Source: Imbricaverruca yamaguchii
Lineage: Eukaryota > Arthropoda > Thecostraca > Neoverrucidae
Direction of reading: 5' to 3'
NCBI GenBank assembly: GCA_034440575.1
Contig: JAOTOL010001458.1
Coordinates: 771,501 to 835,500 of the forward strand
DNA length: 64,000 nucleotides
The notes beneath the pieces were generated by a model that worked only from the letters and a program-made list of their open reading frames with translations, was not told the DNA's origin and searched no databases. Position numbers and translations under genes: made by a program. The number at the start of each line of letters is the position of its first letter. Position 1 is the stretch's first letter. Shown in pieces: positions 49,101 to 61,100 of the stretch.

Positions 49101-52100
49101 TAGTCACGATCATCAGTGGATTAATCTCATTCGGCTTGTTCAGTAATTACCATTTTCTAATGATTCAATATTGCTCTGCCGTTGTATGAAACCTCGCCCA
49201 CCGTCCTGCTGTGGTCTAAGTCTGGCTTACTTCTGAATTGTCTAACGCGTTGTCGGTCTGTACCACCGGGCGGTGCAGAACGAGTTGGCTCGCCGGCGAG
49301 GGTGCGCCACTTACGGGACCAGCCCTGTCCAGCCCTGTCCGGCCCTGTCCGGCCACGTCCGGTCCTGTCCGGCCTTGTCTGGCTCTGTCAGGCTCTGTCT
49401 AGCCCTGGCTGGCCCAGTCTGGCCCTGGCAGGCCCTGTCTGTCCCTGGCTGGTCCTGTCTGGCCCTGGCTGGCACTGTCGGTCCCTGTACGGCCTCGTCT
49501 GGCTCTGTCTGTCCATGGCTGGCCCTAGCTGGCCCTGTCAGGCTCTGTCTGGCTCTGACCGGCCCTGTCCGGCACGTGACCGGTGCGCCCCGCTGTCCGA
49601 CAGGGCCGTGCACGGCCTGTTCCGCGAGTTCGCCGAGGCGGGCGGCGCGGCCGATGCGGCCGCCGCCGTCGGCCTGTCGTCTCCTGTCGGCCTGGCGTCG
49701 CCCGACCGGCGGCCCGGCGGCCACCTGCTGTCCGAGCAGCGGCGTCACAGCGCCTGCGCCGCCTTCGGAGCCGACCTGCGCGTGCCCAGCCCCGCCTACA
49801 GCCCGCCGCAGGACGCGGCCGGCTGGCAGAACCGCAACCTGCTCAGCCCGCGACACGGTGGGTGCCGTCGGGAGTGACGGGCACCGGCGGTCGGGACGGG
49901 GCCGAGCGGGCGCGGCCGTGGGTGGCCGCCACAGCCTAACCGGGAGCGTGGGGTGGCCGCCACAGCACAACAGGCAGCGTGGGGTGGCTGGCACAGCTTA
50001 ACTGGCAGTGTGCGGTGGCTGGCACAGCCTAACTGGCAGATGGGGTGACTGGCACAGCCTAACTGGCAGCATGGGGTGGCTGGCACAGCACAACAGGCAG
50101 CATGGGGTGGCTGGCACAGCTTAACTGGCAGTGTGCGGTGACTGGCACAGCCTAACTGGCAGCGTGGGGTGACTGGCACAGCCTAACTGGCAGCGTGGGG
50201 TGGCTGGCACAGCCTAACTGGCAGCATGGGGTGGCTGGCACAGCACAACAGGCAGCATGGGGTGGCTGGCACAGCTTAACTGGCAACGTGGGGTGGCCGC
50301 CACAGCCTAACTGGCAGCGTGGGGTGGCTGGCACAGCCTAACTGGCAGCGTGGGGTGGCCGGGCTGCCGGGACTTTACATGCCAAGTCTATCGTGTGTAT
50401 CCACGGTGTTAAAGCCAGGACATGGTCACTCCGGATGAGTTTCGTGGCGTGTTCGGTCTCCTACGTTTGTTCGAGCATCTGCTCGTGCCTTCGTTTGTGT
50501 TCAGTCTCCTACGTTTGTTCGGGCATCTGCTCCTGCCTTCGTTTGTGTTCAGTGTAACGTTTGGATGGTTTGGTGTACATTTCCAAAATTAGTGTGAATA
50601 CGACGCTTGCACACTTCCATGAAGTAAGGACCGTGTCGAGAAGTAGGGACCATTGACTGGTCCTCAGTTCGGAGACGTATTGGGTATGGTTTATTTTAAT
50701 AAATGAGACTTGTCATTGGTATCAATTTCAGTTTGAGCCCCACATGGACCCATTCTCTTGACTGATGTGTAGACGCGAGCTCGGTCGGCTCCCGCCGATT
50801 ATCCATAATCCACCAGATGACTTGCGGCCTTCTCGTGGCGCCATGCAGGAGTATGAAATCGGAAAGGCATGAGAGAAAAAGCATGCAATTATAATGGGTA
50901 GATCAGCTTGACATTGATACATGACGGTTGAATATACTGCGTAGTTTCTTTTTGACAACTGTTGAAAACTTACTTTTCGACGGCAGTCATAGCATACCTT
51001 CAAATGTCATAGCAGGCCTTCCCTCTGAGCGACACTGAAGGTTATTGGTAGCCACAGTACCAATGTCCTCGAGGGCTGAGTGTTACCTGTATAGGCTTCC
51101 TGCAGGTTATCGGTAGCCACTGACATCGGTGGCGCTGGCTACTTCCGAGCAGCGTGGGCTATCACTGGGCGCCATCGCCGCCTCGGGCATCACATGGGAT
51201 CCTTGAGCCCAGAGCGCCGTATGGGCTGTTGAGGCCGCAAACGCCACACATTCCATTTCCATTCGGACAGAAAGCCCACTACCTGAGCGCCATTGGATTG
51301 AACACCTCTGAGTTTAAACATGAAGGCACCGTTCGTGATGAAACAGAGGGAAGCTCCAAATTGCGGCAATAGTCTTTATAGCGAATCAGGGTCCCCATCC
51401 TAAGCTCTGCTGAATATCTCTGAACAGCACGTATGGAGCACGCTGGTGCCACAAGGTAGCTGGTACCATAGGAGGCATCCTTAACCCCGTGAGAACTAGT
51501 GGACGCACAGAGGATCAAAACGCCACATATTGATCTCTCGAATGCCACTGTGGACACTTCACATTGCCGTAGAAGGATGTAGCGCCGCAAATATTATTCC
51601 GCCCAATCACCATCCCACTCCCCCACCTTCCGGCCCGGATAATTTGGATTTAGAGACGGGCCCAACTCAGGCAAAAGTCACGCACCAAGCGACTTCAGTA
51701 GTTTGAACCAATTTGCATGAACTGGGAATGTTACGGTTTTACCCACCTGGTGACCTGAAAGTTGACCATGGGGCACAAGTTGTGTGCTAGTTTTTGTCCG
51801 CTTCACCAGGCCTCCCAGTCGTTGTTTGTTTCTTCTGCCGCGCGTGGTTCCTGAGTTGGGGTTCCTGGGCTGTTGGTGGCTTACGCGATCCGGCGATGGT
51901 GTACGCGGAGCCGGCGACCGCGGATAAGCTGTGACGCGATGTGACCAGCTGTTGCTGCGTTGTGGTCCCTGCGCATGACTATTTGTTGTTTATTGGGTTG
52001 TTCACGACGCACTTCATGCACATTCACGGCTAATGGCCCCGCCCACACTGTTTCGCCGGTGGGCCGCGGGATTGGGAAATGTCCCGAGCGGCGCTAGTGT

Positions 52101-55100
52101 CGAACCTGGAACCTTTCGTACCCAGAGCCCAACACCTTAACCATTCGCCCATCCCCGCCTCCGCATGACTATTTGTGGTCGCTGCACATGACTAGTTATA
52201 GTCGCTGCACATGGCTAGTTATGGTCGCTGCACATGACTAGTTGTGGTCGCTGCATATGACTAGTTGTGGTCGCTGCATATGACTAGTTGTGGTCGCTGC
52301 ACATGACTAGTTGTGGTCGCTGCATATGACTAGTTGTGGTCGCTGCATATAACTAGTTGTGGTCGCTGCACATGACTAGTAATAGTTGTTGAGTAGCTCC
52401 GTCTGCCCGCAAGCTCCCAACAGCCAAATTGGCTTCGTATGTGCCCATGTATTGGCTCCGACTTCACGCGAACAAACCGCTGCACGCCAACGATGATGAG
52501 CGCAGCTTCCTAAGGGCGGCCGAGTTCGCTGCTGTGCACGAGTGACGTCATGCCTACGTCATTTCAGACACTCGTTCCCACTACGATGGATCGTGCGGTT
52601 GCCAGGTGCGGTGCAGATCTGAGTGGTGATGTATGGGTGTTTGCCATGACAATCCTCGGCCTCGAATTACTGGACATGCACCACCGGTTTCAGAATAGCC
52701 CACAGATAGCAGGTGTTCAAGGGTGGTTTAGTGCATACGCAGTCCGCTTCTCACGAAGGTCATCAAGACGGGGGAAAAACACGTGTGTGTGTGTGTGTGC
52801 GTGTATGTGCGTGTGTGTGCATGTGTGCTTGTTTGTGCGTCGCTTTGTATGAGGTGGTGAAATGACCGGCCGGCGGTAGTGTGAAGCGCTAAGACAAATG
52901 ACGTGAGTTTCAGCTTCTGAGACACCGCTGACGTCTGAGCAGCAACAACAGCAGCGGCTGCGGTCCAGTAGTCTCACCCCTCCGGGCACCTACCCGACTA
53001 CCAGCGACGTCCCACCGGTCAGTCTCACAAGTCTGTGATTCCTCGTAGTCGCGCCAGATGATCGCTGGACGGAGGTTGTTCAAGGTGACTAGCCTTTTAT
53101 TCAGCCCCAAAACGCCACCACCTGACGCCTGCAGCCTGCAAAACGCCTGCAGCCGCCGTAGCCACGGCCAGCGCAGTCTGAGCGGTAGCCACGTCCTGTA
53201 ACTGAGTGTCCATCATCCCAGGTGTGCTCCACGTCTGCCCATCGCCTCACACCGACTGTGGCAGCTATGTTTACTTTTAGGGCCAGCCCAATGCATGTTG
53301 GCGCGGTGATGGATGTGCTCACCTGATCGTTGACTTGGCCTGGAAAGCTGATGTGATCGTTAAGCTCGTAACTGGTAGACTGGCCTGACCTGTGACCCTG
53401 TGTCCGGTAGGCTGGCCTGACCTGTGACCCTGTGTCCGGTAGACTGGCCTGACCTCTGACCCCGTGTCCGGCAGGCTGGCCTGACCTGTGACCCCGTGTC
53501 CGGTAGGCTGGCCTGACCTGTGACCCCGTGTCCGGTAGACTGGCCTGACCTCTGACCCCGTGTCCGGTAGGCTGGCCTGACCTGTGACCCTGTGTCCGGC
53601 AGGTTGGCCTGACCTCTGACCTCATGTCCGGTAGGCTGGCCTGACCTGTGACCCCGTGTCCGGTAGACTGGCCTGACCTCTGACCCCGTGTACGGTAGGC
53701 TGGCCTGACCTGTGACCCTGTGTCCGGCAGGTTGGCCTGACCTCTGACCTCATGTCCGGTAGGCTGGCCTGACCTGTGACACCGTGTTCGGTATGCTAGC
53801 CTGACCTGTGACCCTGTGTCCGGCAGGCTGGCCTGACCTGTGACCCTGTGTCCGGCAGGCTGGCCTGACCTGTGACCCCGTGTCCGGTAGGCTGGCCTGA
53901 CCTGTGACCCCGTGTCCGGTAGACTGGCCTGACCTCTGACCCCGTGTACGGTAGGCTGGCCTGACCTGTGACCCTGTGTCCGGCAGGTTGGCCTGGCCTC
54001 TGACCTCATGTCCGGTAGGCTGGCCTGACCTGTTACACCGTGTTCGGTATGCTAGCCTGACCTGTGACCCTGTGTCCGGCAGGCTGGCCTGACCTGTGAC
54101 ACCGTGTTCGGTATGCTAGCCTGACCTCTGACCTCATGTCCGGTAGGCTGGTCTGACCTCTGACCTCATGTCCGGTAGACTGGCCTGCTGGTGCCGAAGC
54201 CCCGCAGCTCTTCCATTCATCTGGACCACAGCCCTCTGCTGCCGGCCGCACTGGTCGAGTGCAGGCCGGGCTCGGCGTGCGAACCTCACCAGAACGCCAT
54301 CTCCCAGCTCACTCTGCAGGACGGCCTCAACAGAAAACAGGTACTGCGTCCCGTCATGTACTCCCAACGGGGGCAACGGGGGCCATCTGTTGGTAGAGCG
54401 TCGGACTCTTGATAGCAAAATTGTGGGTTCGAGTCTCACAACCGACGGCGTTTGCCGAGTCCGCCCGCGACCAATCGGCGTGAGTGGTTGGCGACGCTAT
54501 ATAACCTAGCGGTTGAATGCGTCGTGGAAGAACCAAAGGTTCTTCTATATACTCGCAACGCACCAACGCACAGGTACATCGCCCCGTCACATGGTTTCAG
54601 CACACAGTCTTACCACACGCGTAGGGCGCCCCGTCACACAATTTTGCCACACAGATACTGTGCACCGCTAACGCCTTACCACCCACGTGCTGTGTTGTCC
54701 GTCGCATGATCCCACGTGCTCGTATGTGGTACACACGCGCAGGCGGCTGCCACCCGTTCTGGTGGCAGTGTGACCACGTCCATCGCTGTCCGTTGTTACC
54801 GCACGCGGGTACAGTGGACCGTCCGACACGCTGTGTTTCGCCGCGCGTCTGTGGTCTGCTCGGTTGGCGCCATCTGTGGTCTGCTCGGTTGGCGCCAGCT
54901 GTGGTCTGCACGGTTGGCGCCATCTGTGGTCTGCACGGTTGGCGCCATCTGTGGTCTGCACGGTTGGCGCCATCTGTGGATCTGCACGGTTGGCACCATC
55001 TGTGGTCTGCATGATTGGCGTCTACCGCTGCCCATGCGGAGATTGCACAGCGTCCGTAGGACGAGCGCGGCCCGACCTGAGCGATACCCGTGTATGGTGT

Positions 55101-58100
55101 GTGTTGCCGACACTGTTCCGCTCTACAGGGCTTGGGCGGCCATCCTCTCCGCTCTTCCAGCCAGAGCAGCCTGAGTGACATCAGCCGCGACAAGGCGTTC
55201 TCTGTACGTGGCAGTGGCACAACCAGTGAGTGGGCTGTCCAATGGTGGTATTCTGTTGTTCATCGCCTAACGGACACGTTTGCTACCAGTGAGTGGGTTC
55301 GCATGGCGATGTTTTATTGTTTTCATCATCCGACGTACGCATTTGCTGCCTTTGAGTGAGCTCTCGTGGCGATCTTTATTGCTCACTACCTGACACACAC
55401 ATTTGCTACCACCCGTGTTAGAAGTATCTTATATGCTTTGAGTCACCTCAGTTGCATGCTTTTTTATACACAAAGCAAAAAACGTTGCGTTCTTATGTTA
55501 TAATGCGAATGATGCGCAGAAGTTGATGAGATGGCCAACCTTAGGCGGCCAATTCGTGACTGTTGGTTTGCTGCCGGGGCTGACATCACTCTCGGGTTCC
55601 AATTTATATGGGCTAGCCTTGTGAACGATTCCAGGATAGCTTGCCAAGACATGGTTGAATTGTGTCCATGGGTGAACAAATGGTTCACGTCACGTTTGTG
55701 AGATTTCCAGACTTCTAAGTCTAAAGGCCATGAGCTACGGGTCATTGAAATGTTTGGGTCATAATGATTGTGCATGTATATAAGAATTGGGACAATGGTA
55801 CACAATATAAATTGGGTGGAGTTATATTTTCAAATGCATGCGTTTCGACATGCAAGCCTTCTTCAGTACACGCAGTTGTAAATGCTGGAAGTTGACGAGC
55901 AGTTTTGGACTCCGTGTAGTTAATGTGACAGGTTCGCGTGCAACACACCTACCAATAGCCAACCTTTTGCCGGCTGTGTCGAGGTTACACATCCTGCTTT
56001 GGGATTTACCAGCATTTTAACTTGAATTAACGCAGCTTCCAACGCCCCGCTGATTTCTTTGTTGATGTTTTTCTTCAAAATTGCATCGTTTTCCTGGCTG
56101 GCTAAATTTCCATACTCTTAAATGTGCATGACCATGGCGTTACATGTTCCGTGGTATCGGACATCTCGTTTGTGTTCGGTACGTCGTTTCAATTCCCGTC
56201 CAGTTTCTCCAAAATATGATTCATCACGTTTACATGGTGGCCTGTAAACTACACTATTGCTGTTAGACGTATGAATTACAGTAGACTGGAGCAAAATAAC
56301 TTATTTTCTTCGCCATGTTCACTGTTATTCTTATCCGAGCGGTTTCCAGGTAATTGCTAAAAGTCTTTGTTCGAAGTAAGGGACGTGTACGGCTGGTCCG
56401 GACTTGTATTCCTCAGTCAGTTTGCGTCTATTTTTGATTATTTGACCCTTTCTTCAACTTGATGAGCAAGCCTTTGGTACATCCTAATCTCAGGAATACT
56501 TAAAAATCGATTTTTCTTCAACAAATTTTTCTTATTTTTATCTTTATTTATATTTTGTCTTCTTTAAATTTATTATCTCTGGTTCAGGCTACGATATCCC
56601 AATAGTGTGCTCGTCAAGTCGAAGAAAAGAGCCAAAACAACAAAAATTGAAGCAAACTGAAGAACGAATTCAAGTCTGGACGATCCATATCTGTCGCTTA
56701 CCTCAAACAGGTGAAGAATGTTAGCAATTATTTGGAAGTTGCTGGGATGAGTGTAATGTGAACACGGAAAAGAAAATAGGTTATGTTGTTCAACAGTTTA
56801 ATGGTCACATGTTTCGGTCGAAGCGAGCTGAACCCCAAATAATTAGCTGACGAGCAGTTCGACCTCGTAGCCTTCGTAGACCTCGTAGGTCACGTCTCAA
56901 TACGCCAAGGAAGAAAGTACGGCACGGCAAGGCAAGCACATGGTGAGGACACGCGGAGGGCAATGCAAAGAGCAGGTACGAAGCCACAGCCGGTCGAGTC
57001 GCTTCACGTGCGCGCTGGTACCGCCTCCGGCTGGCAACTGACCGGGCAAGGTCGGGGCGGCAGACACCGGGCGGCGGCGCCGGATGGTGTGTGGGTTCGC
57101 TAAACCCCCGGTCGAAACCGCGCTTCCGAACTGGAATTTCCAGGTCGGGAGGTGCGCGTTCAATGTCAATGCAACAAGCATGCGCTTGGTATTTATTCTG
57201 ATTTGTAAATCTTCCCCAGCAACAATTCGAACAGAATGTAACCTACAAACAATACAAAGGATAACTATTATGATGTCCAAACTATAGGTATGACAACGAT
57301 CTGCTGGTGTGGATTGGACAGCGCTCCGTCCCCCTCCCCTATCAGATAAAGCCCAAGGCTGCCATGGAGTAGCTGCTGGGTACCAGTGATTCAGTGACTC
57401 GCGCGTCTCGTATTAACACTCACCCCCACAGGAGAATGTGGGTAACATTTCAGTCCTGCAGAAATGCTCATATTCAGGAAGTGAATGTATAGGTGATGCA
57501 GATTTTAGTTTAGTGACTCAAACTCCCGACTTGCCAACACGCTCAATGTCGACTCTCTGACGGGCATAGAGCCATCTTGATGCACGTAGGCTGCGTTTTA
57601 TGTGAAACCCCTCGGCGAAAGATCTGGATGTCAAATCATTATTCTAACAACGATTTGAAAGACCATCTGGTGTATTGGGGACGAGTGGCCTAGGGGTATG
57701 TTCTCGTCTCACAATGTAAAGGTTGTAGGTTGGAGCCCGGCGGGACCAATCGGGTGGAGATTGGGATGACTGCGCGTGTCGTACCAATACCCCTCTTTTT
57801 GGGGTCTGTCTAATTAGCTGGTATTTGCGTGTCGGTGACCGCACACGTAGCCCCGCCTGCATCTGACCCGCCAAGCTGACGTATGCCGACACGGCACCGT
57901 CCAGGAGGACTCGCCGCGGTCGTCGTCGGGGACGAATTACACGAGAGCGTGCGATCCAATCTACAGATAGGGAAGGCGTTGCATTGTAGAAAGGGGTTGC
58001 ATTCCTGAATTCTCTAAAAGTGATTATGTATTCTGATGATGCCCACCACTGTGCAGCTCGTTGCCACCCGAGCTGCTGCGGCTTGCCGTACCGATCTTCG

Positions 58101-61100
58101 GTCGCCACCCGCGGCGGCACCTGTCTGACGCGCCGACCAAGCCGTACTGACGCGCTGCTCGCCCCGCTGTACCGTATTATAACTCGCATGGCCATCTGTG
58201 CAGCTGTTCCGTGTGATATTGACACTTTTCACCGCTGTGTTATATATTAGCGCGACGTTATAGAAGCCACGAGCGCATTGTGCGTTATCTCAGCACAAGC
58301 CTGTATCTGTATCTATATCTGTATCGACTTACGTGATCTTCCGCCGGCAGCGGTGCCCAAGTGGCTGCACAAGCTGCGTCTGCACAAGTACACGTGGATC
58401 TTCGCCGGCATGGCGTACGAGGAGATGTTCGAGCTGACCATGGAGAAGCTGCTGCGGCAGGGCGTCACGCAGGGCGGCGCCAACAAGCTGCTGCGCAACG
58501 TGCACGAGCTGAACGAGCGGCCGCAGAAGCTGCGCGAGCTGGAGCAGGTAGGGCGCCGCTGCGTCGGCTCTGCCGCGGCCGCTGCGGCCGGCCGGCGCCC
58601 TTCACGGGTAGGCTGCGCCGCGCGGGACGGCCAGAGGCGCAGGCTGTGCCGTCCTTCATGTCACCTCCCACCGGTAACAGTTCGTCTGTGTGCCGTCCTT
58701 GATGTCACCTCCCACCGGTAACAGCTGGTCTGTGTGCCGTCCTTCATGTCACCTCCCACCGGTAACAGCTGGTCTGTGTGCCGTCCTTGATGTCACCTCC
58801 CACCGGTAACAGCTGGTCTGTGTGCCGTCCTTGATGTCACCTCCCACCAGTAACAGCTGGTCTGTGTGCTGTCCTTGATGTCACCTCCCACCGGTAACAG
58901 CTGGTCTGTGTGCTGTCCTTGATGTCACCTCCCACCGGCAACAGCTGGTCTGTGTGCCGTCCTTGATGTCACCTCCCACCGGTAACAGCTGGTCTGTGTG
59001 CCGTCCTTAATGTCACCTCCCACCGGTAACAGCTGGTCTGTGTGCCGTCCTTGATGTCACCTCCCACCAGTAACAGCTGGTCTGTGTGCTGTCCTTGATG
59101 TCACCTCCCACCGGTAACAGCTGGTCTGTGTGCTGTCCTTGATGTCACCTCCCACCAGTAACAGCTGGTCTGTGTGCTGTCCTTGATGTCACCTCCCACC
59201 GGTAACAGCTGGTCTGTGTGCTGTCCTTGATGTCACCTCCCTGGGCGCTACATGACCAATGTAGTCGATGCGCCCTTAAGCCCTAATAACTAACTTGATG
59301 TCACCTCCCACCAGTAACAGCTGGTCTGTGTGCTGTCCTTGATGTCACCTCCCACCAGTAACAGCTGGTCTGTGTGCTGTCCTTGATGTCACCTCCCACC
59401 AGTAACAGCTGGTCTGTGTGCTGTCCTTGATGTCACCTCCCACCGGTAACAGCTGGTCTGTGTGCCGTCCTTGGTGTCACCTCACACCGATAACAGCTCG
59501 TCTGTGTGCCGTCCTTGATGTCACCTCCCACCAGTAACAGCTGGTCTGTGTGCCGTCCTTAATGTCACTTCCCACCGGTAACAGCTCGTCTGTGTGCTGT
59601 CCTTCATGTCACCTCACACCGGTAACAGCTCGTATGTGTACCGTCCTTGATGTCACCTCCCACCAGTAACAGCTTGTCTGTGTATCGGTCGCAGGCGCTG
59701 GCCGAGAACAAGGTCAGTCTGGCGGGGGCGCTGGAGGTGATGCAAGTGATGGTGGTGTCGCCGATGCGCGCGCACAAGCCGCGCCTCACGCACGTGGCCA
59801 CCTCGTCGGCCGGCACGCCGCTGATCCGCGTCACGCGCTCGGACGACAACGGCGAGCCGGCGGCCGAGCCTGAGCCGGAGCCGGCCGACGTCGACCTGCA
59901 GGCGCTCATCACGCGCGTGCTGGCCAAGATGTGCACCCAGCTGCTGGTGGCGCAGACGGCCGACGACGAGGCGATCCAGACGTTCCTCTGGGTGCTCGAC
60001 GAGGCCACCTGGCACGAGGCGTTCACGGACGCCCAGCGGCGCAAGTTCGTCACCTGGAAGCGGCGCATCAGCCTGGAGCTGGGCAGGCGGCAGGTGAGCT
60101 CCGCCGGGTCAGGGTGGTCCGGAGCTGGGCCGGGGACTGGGCATCCGGCAGGTGAGGTTCGCTGCCTCAGGTTCAGCCTAGAGCTGGGCAGGCGGCAGGT
60201 GCAGTCCGCTGCCTTAGGTTCAGCCCGTAGCTGGGCCGGAACTGAGCCTCTCGAAATGGGCGCCACCAGCCGTAATCGTGCATAAGGTGCGTCGAGAACC
60301 ACCTGATAAACATACAAACTATCCTGGAAATTGGCGGGGACAGACGGTTGGTAAGCGCCATCGCCCCTGGAAGGGTAGGGTTCGTGGACTGGCTTGCTTA
60401 GTGTCGTAGTTAGCTCTGAGAGTCCGTTCCAGTTGGGCATATCGGGGACAGTTGTACATACTGAACGGGGTGTAATCGGTGTGCGTTTCCTCGTCTGACT
60501 GAGACACGTACATGTATAGGGATGGTTCGGGTGATTCCTCACCTGTGAGACGTGCATGCATGGGGGACCGGCTGGGGTGATTCCTCCGTCTGAGAACAGG
60601 TGTATTTTTGGTGACATGTAGGCGTGATGTCTTGTCTGATACGTGTATGTATGGGTAACGGTGGGGGGTGATGTCTCGTCCGATATAGGGCGGGGATGGC
60701 CGAGTGGTTAAGGTGTTGGACTCTGGGTGCCAAAGGTCCAGAGTTTCACACTCGCGCCGGTCGGGACATTTCCCAATCGCACAGCCCACCGGCGAAACAG
60801 TGTGGGCGGTGCCATTAACCGCGAATGTGCAAAAAAAAGCGCGTCGTGAACCACCCAATAAATAAACAAACAATCGTCCGAGATGTGCATTTGGTGGTAA
60901 TGTTTCGTCTGAGATCTGCGTACACGGGGCCTGTGTGGTGATGTTTCGTCTGAGATGTGCATGCATGGGAGCCGGTGGGGGTGATGTCTCGCCTGTCTGC
61001 CGGATGTATATCGGTATCTTTCGGGCGGCATCAGTCGCCTGAGTTGACCAGATCAGCTGCGTGTGTTCGTCGCAAGTGCCGAGACACGCGCTCCGTGCGC

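Noticed and set aside
53101..54009. 302-codon reverse ORF rich in GHRSGQP
   Set aside because: An artefact of the 32-bp minisatellite in smaug intron 5.
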